Source of the DNA: an uncultured Collinsella sp.
GTDB taxonomy: Bacteria > Actinomycetota > Coriobacteriia > Coriobacteriales > Coriobacteriaceae
Assembly (NCBI GenBank): GCA_902461085.1
Contig: CABPWH010000014.1
Coordinates: 1 to 38,088 of the forward strand
Direction: 5' to 3'
Length of the DNA stretch: 38,088 nucleotides
Shown here: positions 31,500 to 38,088 of the stretch, in pieces
Numbering within the stretch: the first letter of the stretch is position 1
How the letters are laid out: each line of letters opens with the position of its first letter
Position numbers and translations under genes: made by a program
The notes under the pieces: generated by a model
What the model was told of the DNA's origin: nothing
Databases searched by the model: none
Seen by the model: the letters and a program-made list of their open reading frames with translations, nothing else

Positions 31500-32360
31500 T
31501 TAAGCGCTGGCGATGATGAGAGCTGGACGTGCGTTGTCGGCGGTGTCGGCGATTGAGGTGGCGACGGCATGATCGGGGTCACGGTCCATCACGATGGTGT
31601 CAACGTCGGCAAGCTCGGCAAAGCGGTACATGCCGCGTCCGTTAACCTTGCTGGCGTCCATGAGGGCGACGCTTTGATGGGCCGCGGCGATCATGGCCGT
31701 TTTGGTCTCGGCCATCTGGGGAAAGTCGGTCGTAAAGCCGCAGCCGGGAACAAAAGCGCCGGGGCACATGACGGCCAGATCGGCATGGACCATTTGGAGC
31801 GCCTGCATGGTGAGCGGTCCGTACAGATAACGATGGCCTTTGCGCAGCGCCCCGCCCAGCATGACGACATCGACCGAGGGCATGCTCTCGTCGATGTAAT
31901 CGGCAATAGTAATGTCTGCCGTGATGACGGTGATACCGTCGCGCTGATCGAGGAGCCGGACGAACTCGAGCGCCGTGGTGCCCGAGTCGACGAGCAGCGT
32001 GTCGCCGTCATTGACGAGCTCGATGGCGCTTTGTGCGATGGCCTGCTTGGCGGCGACGTTGACATTGATGCGGCGATCCTGCGTGGAAACGGTCAGGCGC
32101 TTGTGAAGCGATACGGCACCACCATGTGTGCGGCGCAGTTTGCCTGCTTCGGCGAGCGCGTCCAGGTCGGCGCGAGCGGTGACGGAGGACACGCCAAAGG
32201 TCTGGGCAATTTCTGCCACCTGAACGGAGGCGTTATGCTCGAGCATCTCCATGATGGCGGCACGACGCTCATCGGCGAAGGCTCGGGTTGTCGCATGGGC
32301 CATAGCTGTTCCATTCTCGGCCAAATTTGCAGGAATTGTGTTGACTCTATTTTCGTTCAT
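31500..32360 (-). CDS. lacR: DeoR-family repressor, probable regulator of the tagatose-6-phosphate pathway
   Basis: A 286-aa DeoR-type repressor. The helix-turn-helix is AEIAQTFGVSSVTARADLDALAEAGKLRRTHGGAV, the classical DeoR start. The sensor domain has DSGTTALEFVRLL (phosphosugar-binding loop), VVMLGGALRKGHRYLYGP and MDASKVNGRGMYRF. The open frame starts at 32360; the ATG at residue 20 (MAHATTR) is an alternative, neither with a strong ribosome site. It is divergent from the aldolase gene at 32638. TGTTC-repeat boxes occur before it and before lacF and lacA, so it is probably the LacR-like regulator of the common pathway. That role is inferred. Confidence 0.85.
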   Translation of the reverse strand: MNENRVNTIPANLAENGTAMAHATTRAFADERRAAIMEMLEHNASVQVAEIAQTFGVSSVTARADLDALAEAGKLRRTHGGAVSLHKRLTVSTQDRRINVNVAAKQAIAQSAIELVNDGDTLLVDSGTTALEFVRLLDQRDGITVITADITIADYIDESMPSVDVVMLGGALRKGHRYLYGPLTMQALQMVHADLAVMCPGAFVPGCGFTTDFPQMAETKTAMIAAAHQSVALMDASKVNGRGMYRFAELADVDTIVMDRDPDHAVATSIADTADNARPALIIASA

Positions 32361-32432
32361 TTTCTTTTTGAGTAAGAAAACACCTTTCGATTACTTATCT
32401 TTTCTATAAAAGAAAGACGCTGAACGCTCAAA

Positions 32433-32447
32433 ATTCAATATCGAACA
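32433..32447. promoter_or_regulatory. DeoR-type box between the DeoR and aldolase genes
   Basis: Minus strand TGTTCGATATTGAAT, the same 11-base start as the lacF box, 73 bp before the DeoR frame. A third word, CGTTCA, follows in phase. Confidence 0.5.
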
Positions 32448-32469
32448 TGTCCACTCGGCTCAAATTCCT

Positions 32470-32499
32470 TCCGTTTACTTTTCAAAAACGACTGTATTG
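32470..32499 (+). promoter_or_regulatory. Possible paired 9-bp box, aldolase
   Basis: TCCGTTTAC (32470-32478) and, 21 bp on, the weak match ACTGTATTG (32491-32499), reading towards the aldolase gene. Confidence 0.3.
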
Positions 32500-32637
32500 A
32501 CCTGCATGGGCTCAATATCTCGCGCGTGTAAAGCCGCTGAATTTCATACAATGAGCGCAGTAAAACGCAAGGTAAAACGCCTTGTGAACAACTACGCCCG
32601 ATGTCCAGATGCGGGCGAGGGAGAGGAGCAAACGCTC

Positions 32638-33495
32638 ATGGCACTTGTTACCACCGAAAAGATGCTCAAGGACGCTCAGGCCGGCCACTACGCCGTTGGC
32701 GCGTTCAACGTCGAGAACCTCGAGTTTGTTATGGCCGTTCTGGCCGCTGCCGAGGAGACCAAGTCCCCCGTCATCATGCAGACCACCCCGGGCACCATCA
32801 AGACCGCTGGTCTGGACTACTTCTACGGCATGGTCAAGGCTGCCGCCGAGCGCGCTTCCGTGCCCGTCGCTCTGCACCTCGATCACGGCGATGGCTATGA
32901 CCGCTGCATGCAGGCTTTCCGCACGGGCTACACCTCTGTCATGATCGACGGCTCGCACGAGTCCTTCGAGGACAACATCGCTCTGACCAAGTCCGTCGCC
33001 GACGCTGGCCGCGCCATGGGCGTGCCCGTCGAGGCTGAGCTTGGTAAGGTTGGCGGCAAGGAGGACGACGGTCCCGCGGTTGAGGGCGAGAGCCCCTACA
33101 CCGATCCTGCTGAGGCCAAGGAGTTCGTCGAGCGTACCGGCTGCACCTCGCTGGCCATTGGCGTTGGCACCAGCCACGGTGTGTACACGAGCGATCCGCA
33201 CATCGAGCAGTCCGTGGTCAAGGCCATTCGCGACGCCGTCGACGTGCCGCTGGTTCTGCACGGCACCTCCGGTGTGCCCGATGAGCAGGTTGCCGAGGCT
33301 GTGAAGAACGGCATCTGCAAGGTTAACTACGCCACCGAGCTGCGTCAGGCCTACACCAAGGGCTTCATGGCCTACATGGCCGAGAACCCTGCCTGCTTCG
33401 ATCCCAAGAAGCCGGCCAAGGAGGGTATGCGTGAGATCACCGAGCTGGTTAAGATTCGCATGACCAACCTTAACTCTGTGGGCAAAGCAGAGTAA
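32638..33495 (+). CDS. Class II ketose-bisphosphate aldolase, probably tagatose-1,6-bisphosphate
   Basis: A 285-aa zinc aldolase of the GatY/KbaY/FbaA group. HLDHGDGYDRC (catalytic Asp, Zn His), IDGSHESFEDNI, VEAELGKVGGKED, GTSHGVY (Zn His) and LVLHGTSGVPDEQV (Zn His) are all present. The ending KVNYATELRQAYTKG follows the GatY/KbaY pattern. With lacABC in the window it probably completes the tagatose-6-phosphate route, giving glyceraldehyde-3-phosphate and dihydroxyacetone phosphate; lactococci use the unrelated class I LacD instead. Fructose-1,6-bisphosphate aldolase is the main alternative. Start at 32638 fits other family members and follows GGAGAGGAG; the frame extends upstream to 32497. 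Confidence 0.9.
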   Translation: MALVTTEKMLKDAQAGHYAVGAFNVENLEFVMAVLAAAEETKSPVIMQTTPGTIKTAGLDYFYGMVKAAAERASVPVALHLDHGDGYDRCMQAFRTGYTSVMIDGSHESFEDNIALTKSVADAGRAMGVPVEAELGKVGGKEDDGPAVEGESPYTDPAEAKEFVERTGCTSLAIGVGTSHGVYTSDPHIEQSVVKAIRDAVDVPLVLHGTSGVPDEQVAEAVKNGICKVNYATELRQAYTKGFMAYMAENPACFDPKKPAKEGMREITELVKIRMTNLNSVGKAE

Positions 33496-33528
33496 CAGCA
33501 AGGGTACTCCGACTCGCTACATATCCCG

Positions 33529-33653
33529 GGGAGGGACGAGGGCTTAGTTCCCCAATCGTCCTCGGGCATGCAAAAAGCCTCGCTGCGCACTTCGTGCGGC
33601 GAGGCTTTTTGCCCCCTGCGGAAAGATTGGGGAACTAAGCCCTCGTCCCTCCC
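33529..33653. repeat. Nested palindrome with perfect 29-bp outer arms
   Basis: Outer arms 33529-33557 and 33625-33653 are exact reverse complements. Inside is a separate hairpin at 33570-33612 with a 14-bp perfect stem, an inner CGCAC/GTGCG stem and U-runs on both strands. It may be a terminator embedded in a small palindromic element. It starts 33 bp after the aldolase stop. Confidence 0.75.
33570..33612. terminator. Terminator hairpin inside the nested palindrome
   Basis: GCAAAAAGCCTCGC pairs with GCGAGGCTTTTTGC. The T-run lies inside the 3' arm, and the stem can work in both directions. Confidence 0.75.
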
Positions 33654-33734
33654 AAGTTGACCTGCTCGAGGTCGTCGCCCTTGTGGCGTTAGGGCGGAAA
33701 GGATGGGGCGCGAGGGGCGCTTTGTTGGTGGGGG

Positions 33735-33944
33735 CTAGTATGCCCTTGCTTGGTTGGGGAATGCCTGGTCTAGTGAGGCTTGGAGTTTTTCGAAGGATGT
33801 CTGCAGGTTGAGGTGTTGGTCTGCAGAGCGTTTGGCTTTTGTGGTGGGGGAGTCGAGGAGGCCGTTTCTCTGTGTCGGGGGGAAGGAGAAAAGGTTTGCA
33901 TGTTTTAGGGATGGCTGCTGTGTTGCGTCATTGGAAGAATGCAT
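33735..33944 (-). CDS. Small hypothetical protein or gene remnant
   Basis: A 69-codon frame with GAGGAGG ten bases before its ATG, encoding a polar protein with a helical C-terminal half (SFEKLQASLDQAFPNQ). Just upstream, in another frame on the same strand, a protein-like stretch ends NARDLAAHPVRNLLVDIEEAA followed by TAA, six bases before this ATG. This suggests the tail of a decayed gene pair. I recognise no family. The rest of 33654-34198 holds nothing else I can name; its G-rich composition differs from its neighbours. Confidence 0.3.
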   Translation of the reverse strand: MHSSNDATQQPSLKHANLFSFPPTQRNGLLDSPTTKAKRSADQHLNLQTSFEKLQASLDQAFPNQARAY

Positions 33945-34198
33945 GCTTATGCGGCCTCCTCGATGTCCACCAAAAGGTTGCGCACGGGGTGTGCTGCTAG
34001 GTCCCGTGCGTTGGCAGTATTATGCCGCGGCTGCTGCAAAGAAGCGCTAAAGAAAGGCTTAATCAGGTTTGATGTAACAATGAAACCGCAGGTCAAAGCT
34101 ATTGCATAACACTTTTGAAAGGTTTTGGGCTTAAGGGCTTTCTAAGGTTTGTGGCGCGGATGTGGCTCGCCTGTGTGGGGCGTGTGGATGGCTCGTTC

Positions 34199-35188
34199 CT
34201 AGCGCTGCGGCTCTGCGGCGCGCACCTGCTCGACGACCTTTTCCATCGTGGCGTCGATGCGGTCTTTCTTGAGCTCACATTCCCAGATGGTTATGGGTGT
34301 CCAGCCCATTTGAGTGAGTGCTGCCACGGCAGCGCGGTCGCGCTCGACGTTGCGACGGAACTTTGCCTCCCAAAACTCAACGTTGCGCTTGGGCTGGCTA
34401 GGGTTGCACTTGGGGCAGCGGTGCCAAAAGCAACCATTGACGAAGATGGCGATCTTGCGCCCGGGAAAGGCGATGTCGGGCTTGCCGGGAACCTTCCATT
34501 CCAAGCGATAGCCCGTAAGGCCCGCGGCCCGTAGGCGCTGACGTACGAGCAGCTCGGGCTTGGTGTTGGCGCGCTTGTTGCCCTTCATGGACTTTTTGAT
34601 GGCGGCGCGACGGCGCACGAGCTCACGCTCATCGGTGGAAAGGTCCGAGGTGTCGATGCCGTCGAGTAGGCCGGGCTTGGGACGCTTCTTGCTACGGCGC
34701 TTAGGTGCGCGCTTGGGTTTGGTGGCGAGCTCGTCGGTCGTGGTGGCCTCGGCGTCGTTGGCAGAGCCGTTGGCCTCGAGCCGATCTTCCTTCAGCTCAA
34801 TCAGGGCATCAATGAGCCCCTTGTCGGCGGGCATCCACTCAACCGTGGCAAGCGAGGTGCGCGGAATCCAGCGGATATCGAGTTGGCGGTCGTGCTTCTG
34901 GGGCTCGCCGGACTCTTTGGCCAGCGAGCAGTAGTAGCACTCCATGGAGAGATGAAAATCGGGGTAGTCGTACTCAACGGTGTAGAAATCGCGCAGGTTG
35001 GTGACTTTTACCTGCAGCTCTTCCATGAGCTCGCGGCGTACGGCGTCCTCGGGCGTCTCGCCGCGCATGAGCTTGCCACCGGGGAACTCCCAAAGCCCCT
35101 GCATGTCGCCGTAGCCGCGCTGCACGGCAAGCAGCTCATCGGATCCTTCCTTGCGAATGATCCCAACAGCAACATGAACAGTCTTCAA
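34199..35188 (-). CDS. NUDIX hydrolase fused to a Vsr-type mismatch endonuclease
   Basis: A 329-aa two-domain DNA-maintenance protein. The N-terminal MutT-like domain (about 1-135) has a complete Nudix box at residues 38-60: G-KLMRG-E-TPEDAVR-RELMEE. A Lys/Arg-rich linker (about 140-200) leads to a very-short-patch repair endonuclease domain (about 200-329) with NTKPELLVRQRLRAAG, PGKPDIAFPGRKIAIFVNG (catalytic Asp) and CFWHRCPKC (His, Zn Cys). The first part would clean oxidised nucleotides, the second nick T:G mismatches. Start taken at a TTG at 35188, six bases after GAGAGGA; the frame further upstream runs antisense through the ABC gene and is not real. No cytosine methylase is nearby. Such fusions are not the standard form of either family. 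Confidence 0.85.
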   Translation of the reverse strand: MKTVHVAVGIIRKEGSDELLAVQRGYGDMQGLWEFPGGKLMRGETPEDAVRRELMEELQVKVTNLRDFYTVEYDYPDFHLSMECYYCSLAKESGEPQKHDRQLDIRWIPRTSLATVEWMPADKGLIDALIELKEDRLEANGSANDAEATTTDELATKPKRAPKRRSKKRPKPGLLDGIDTSDLSTDERELVRRRAAIKKSMKGNKRANTKPELLVRQRLRAAGLTGYRLEWKVPGKPDIAFPGRKIAIFVNGCFWHRCPKCNPSQPKRNVEFWEAKFRRNVERDRAAVAALTQMGWTPITIWECELKKDRIDATMEKVVEQVRAAEPQR

Positions 35189-35336
35189 CAGGAGTCCTCT
35201 CTTAGCATCAACACGTGACAGGCTAGTTACCCGTACCTTACACAACGGTAAGGCAAGCGTAAGCCATATCGATGGTAGCCGACTCGTCTTCTTGCGACTA
35301 TAGATGCCGTAGACTAATCGCAAGAAAGGACTCGGT
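35189..35336. promoter_or_regulatory. Divergent control region before the BceAB-type transporter
   Basis: Two inverted repeats: CCTTAC / GTAAGG (35236-35241, 35248-35253) and CTTGCGA / TCGCAAG (35291-35297, 35318-35324). The second ends 12 bp before the ABC start and overlaps its leader. They may bind a response regulator, as is usual for such transporters. Confidence 0.4.
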
Positions 35337-36122
35337 ATGCAAACCACGCACATGGCGACCCCGGTACTGGAGGTCGCGCATCTCGAAAAGGTATATGGAG
35401 CGCTGGGCAACGTGACCCGTGCGCTCAACGACGTCAGCTTTACCGTCAACCGCGGCGAATTCGTTGGCATCATGGGCGCTTCGGGTTCGGGCAAGTCGAC
35501 GTTGCTCAACTGCGTGTCGACCATCGATAGCGCCACGAGCGGCACCATCCGCATCAACGGACAGGACGTAACACGCATGAAGCAGGCTAAGCTTTCGCAG
35601 TTCCGCCGCGAGGAGCTCGGCTTTATCTTCCAGGACTCCAACCTGCTCGATACGCTCACGGCACGCGAGAACATCGCCCTGCCGCTCACCATCGCCCGCA
35701 CAAACTCGGCAGAGATCTCGACCCGCGTGCAGGATGTGGCAGCGCGCCTGTCCATCAGCCAGGTGCTCGACAAGTATCCCTACCAGATGTCCGGCGGTCA
35801 GCAGCAGCGCGTTGCCGCGGCTCGCGCGCTCGTCACCGACCCCACCATGATCATGGCCGACGAGCCCACCGGCGCCCTCGATTCCAAGAGCGCCCGCCTG
35901 CTGCTCGAGAGCCTGGAGGCCCTTAACCGCCGCCTACGCGCCACCGTGCTCATGGTCACGCACGACAGCTTTGCCGCCAGCTACACGAGCCGTGTGCTGT
36001 TTATTCGCGACGGCAAGATCTTCACCGAGCTGCGCCGCGGCGACACCGACCGCCGAGAGTTCTTCGACCGCATTATGGAGGTCGTTGCCATGATGGGCGG
36101 TGAGGGCTCCGATGCTCTGTAA
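35337..36122 (+). CDS. ABC transporter ATPase, BceA/MacB type
   Basis: A 261-aa ATPase. Walker A is GASGSGKST near residue 48, the Q-loop is in FIFQDSNLLDTL, the signature is MSGGQQQRVAAARAL, and Walker B is MIMADEPTGALD followed by a switch His in MVTHD. This is the lipoprotein-release/antimicrobial-peptide subgroup. AAGAAAGGA precedes the ATG. It overlaps the next gene by 11 bp, so the two are translationally coupled. With a BceB-like permease it probably removes or detoxifies cell-wall-active peptide antibiotics. The usual partner two-component system is not in the window and may lie just downstream. Confidence 0.93.
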   Translation: MQTTHMATPVLEVAHLEKVYGALGNVTRALNDVSFTVNRGEFVGIMGASGSGKSTLLNCVSTIDSATSGTIRINGQDVTRMKQAKLSQFRREELGFIFQDSNLLDTLTARENIALPLTIARTNSAEISTRVQDVAARLSISQVLDKYPYQMSGGQQQRVAAARALVTDPTMIMADEPTGALDSKSARLLLESLEALNRRLRATVLMVTHDSFAASYTSRVLFIRDGKIFTELRRGDTDRREFFDRIMEVVAMMGGEGSDAL

Positions 36123-38088
36123 ACTCGCTTGGGGCAACGTCCGCCGCGCCGGCCGCGACTACCTCGTCTACCTTTTGACGCTCACCCTGGGCGTCACGGT
36201 CTTCTATGCCTTTAACACCATCTCGATGCAAGTCGACATCGCCGGCATCGATGAAAAGGGCTTGGCGCAGGTTATGGGCAGCATGCTCGGCAACCTGACA
36301 TACTTTTTGGCCGGTGTCATGGCCTTTTTGATGGTGTATGCCAATAACTTCATCATGAAACGCCGCAAGAAGGAGTTTGGCCTGTACCAGGTGCTCGGCA
36401 TGGGGCGCGGACGCGTCGCCACGATCATGGCGCTCGAGACGGTGATAGTATCGGTCGTGGCCTTTGTCGCCGGCATTGTGCTGGGTGTGGGACTCTCCCA
36501 GCTCATGACGTTCTTTACGGCCTCGCTCTTTAAGACACAGATTGCCAATTTCCACTTCTTTTTCTCGGTGCATGCGTTCAATCTGACCCTTGCTTGCATG
36601 CTCGTAATGTTTGTGCTCACGCTACTGCTGAACCTTCGCGCCGTGCGTCGTACCAAACTCATCGAGCTTATGGGTGCCGAGCGTCGCAACGAGAGCATCA
36701 AGACGCGCAACCCCTGGATTGCGATTGCCATCTTTGTCGTGGGCGTGGTGCTTGTGGGCATGGCCTATTACCGTCTGCTACGCGATGGGTTCCCGCTAAC
36801 CGCGACGGACAGCAAGCTGCAAGAGGCCATGAACCAGTTTGGTATTACGACCGCTATGGTTACCGTGGGCACCTTTGCCCTGTTCTGGGGACTCTCGGGC
36901 ATGCTTATCAAGCTGCTGCAGAGCCTGCGCAGCGTGTATTGGCGCGGCCTCAACATGTTTACCGTGCGCCAGCTTGCGGCCAAGGTCAACACGGTGTGCT
37001 TTTCGATGGGCGTCATCGCGATGCTCCTGTTTTTGGCTATCACCTCGGTGACGTGCGGTATGTCGATTGCCAACGTGATGAACGAAAACCTGGAGCGCTA
37101 TAATCCGGCCGACATGTCGCAGACGTATGTCTATTACACGCCCGATACGCTCGACTACTACAAAGAGTATGTCAATCCGTCTGAGGCCGATCGCATGGTG
37201 CTGGCCGATAGTACGGTCGATTTGTACTCCGCATGGCACGGCGATCGTATCGATCCCGATAACGTTGCAGACGGTATTAAGGGCAAGTCGGCGGACAACA
37301 ACGACGAGACCGGCAAGAAGGTCAATATCGCCGATGTTGCCGGTGAGCACGTGCAGATCGATTTGTATCTGAGTTACCCGCTCGGCGGCTCGGATCCTTC
37401 GGTGACTCCAAGTGAAATGTGCAAGACTATGGGCGAAAAGCTTCCCAAGGCGCTCGGGGGTAGCAATGCCGATGCGATGGGTCTGTTTGTGACGCCGGCG
37501 AGCCAGTACAACAAACTGCGCCAGATGATGGGCGAGGAGCCGGTGAGCATTGGCCGCGACCAGTATCTGCTCACGTGTGATATGGGCGGCGAGCTGGTCG
37601 ACCTGTACACCAAGTATATGGCTGGCGGCCATGCCCTTACCTTGGGCGGGCATACGCTCAAGCCCGCAACCGATAAGTCGGACGAAGATACGGCGGCCAT
37701 CGCCAACTCGGCGATGGGCAGTAATCCGGGTACCGTCGTCGTTGCCGACGAGCTGTTGTCCCAACTTAATCTGCAGCCGTATTCCAGTAGCCTGCTCGTT
37801 AACTACAAACAGGGGATGGATACGACCGAGGCAGACGAGAGCATTAAATACACTGTGCTTGACAATCTGCTCGTTGACGGCAAGGAGCCGGGGTCGTGGG
37901 GAACCTTCATCACACGCTCCGAGATGTACACGCAGGCAGCGCAAATGAACGGTCTTATTAGCTACCTAGCCATCTACATCGGCTTTGTATTGGTCGTTGC
38001 ATGCGCGGCGATTCTGTCGATTCAGCAACTCTCCAACGTGGCCGACGGCAGCCCCCGCGATCGTGTGCTGGCGCAGATTGAGGTAGGT
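36112..38088 (+). CDS. BceB-type permease (FtsX domain), 3' end outside the window
   Basis: A frame open to the window edge, 659 codons. It starts MLCKLAWGNVRRAGRDYLVYLL and shows about seven membrane segments in the first 320 residues, with FtsX-like blocks such as NNFIMKRRKKEFGLYQVLGMGR. A long extracellular domain follows (about 325-620), then another membrane segment (LISYLAIYIGFVLVVACAAIL). This is the BceB layout of ten segments with a large loop between 7 and 8, so roughly the last two segments are missing here. The extracellular domain is where BceB proteins sense peptides. The ATG lies inside the 3' end of the ATPase gene. Confidence 0.9.
   Translation, partial: MLCKLAWGNVRRAGRDYLVYLLTLTLGVTVFYAFNTISMQVDIAGIDEKGLAQVMGSMLGNLTYFLAGVMAFLMVYANNFIMKRRKKEFGLYQVLGMGRGRVATIMALETVIVSVVAFVAGIVLGVGLSQLMTFFTASLFKTQIANFHFFFSVHAFNLTLACMLVMFVLTLLLNLRAVRRTKLIELMGAERRNESIKTRNPWIAIAIFVVGVVLVGMAYYRLLRDGFPLTATDSKLQEAMNQFGITTAMVTVGTFALFWGLSGMLIKLLQSLRSVYWRGLNMFTVRQLAAKVNTVCFSMGVIAMLLFLAITSVTCGMSIANVMNENLERYNPADMSQTYVYYTPDTLDYYKEYVNPSEADRMVLADSTVDLYSAWHGDRIDPDNVADGIKGKSADNNDETGKKVNIADVAGEHVQIDLYLSYPLGGSDPSVTPSEMCKTMGEKLPKALGGSNADAMGLFVTPASQYNKLRQMMGEEPVSIGRDQYLLTCDMGGELVDLYTKYMAGGHALTLGGHTLKPATDKSDEDTAAIANSAMGSNPGTVVVADELLSQLNLQPYSSSLLVNYKQGMDTTEADESIKYTVLDNLLVDGKEPGSWGTFITRSEMYTQAAQMNGLISYLAIYIGFVLVVACAAILSIQQLSNVADGSPRDRVLAQIEVG

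Noticed and set aside
35189..35773. N-terminal extension of the NUDIX-Vsr frame
   Set aside because: It runs antisense through the ABC ATPase gene, has no family similarity, and a TTG with a good ribosome site begins exactly at the Nudix fold.

Overview
The window looks like a chromosomal segment of a gut actinobacterium of the Coriobacteriia, most like Collinsella. This is an inference from moderately GC-rich coding with mixed codon use, strong AGGAGG-type ribosome binding sites, many sugar PTS/LacI cassettes, and Coriobacteriia-like proteins. No rRNA or tRNA was seen.

Layout. (1) 1-5600 is an accessory-looking, less GC-rich stretch: a GntR/UTRA repressor, a TIM-barrel enzyme of unclear function, a divergent lactose-family PTS permease (IIC-IIB), a decayed DeoR fragment and a self-inhibited Fic protein. 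(2) 5600-20500 holds three parallel cassettes. Each has a LacI-type repressor on + and, divergently on -, a LacE-like IICB permease plus a LacG-like GH1 6-phospho-beta-galactosidase. (3) 20500-25600 holds the shared machinery on +: LacF (IIA), a membrane protein, LacA, LacB, a LacX-like mutarotase-fold protein and the LacC kinase. (4) 25900-30150 holds the Leloir genes galK-galT with a divergent LacI/GalR. (5) 30200-33500 holds an A-type flavoprotein, a DeoR (LacR-like) repressor and a class II tagatose-bisphosphate-type aldolase. (6) 33500-38088 holds a large nested palindrome, a NUDIX-Vsr fusion and a BceAB-type ABC transporter whose permease runs off the end.

How it works together (inference). 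Several beta-galactosides enter through separate LacE paralogues, probably served by the one LacF. LacG paralogues split them to galactose-6-phosphate. LacAB, LacC and the aldolase take this to triose phosphates, while galK-galT handles free galactose. Each LacI protein appears to have its own operator type, a DeoR-type box marks the common lac genes, and a third layer is suggested by paired 9-bp boxes repeated at exactly 21 bp, resembling LytTR response-regulator sites, upstream of most of these operons.

Most unusual structure: eight copies of an exactly 57-bp hairpin-forming element, in groups of 2, 4 and 2 with a 79-81 bp period, only in the gaps flanking the three cassettes, next to minus-strand terminators. 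Other oddities are the NUDIX-Vsr fusion, a possible -1 frameshift on A8, a 29-bp-arm nested palindrome and a multi-hairpin intergenic structure after lacC.
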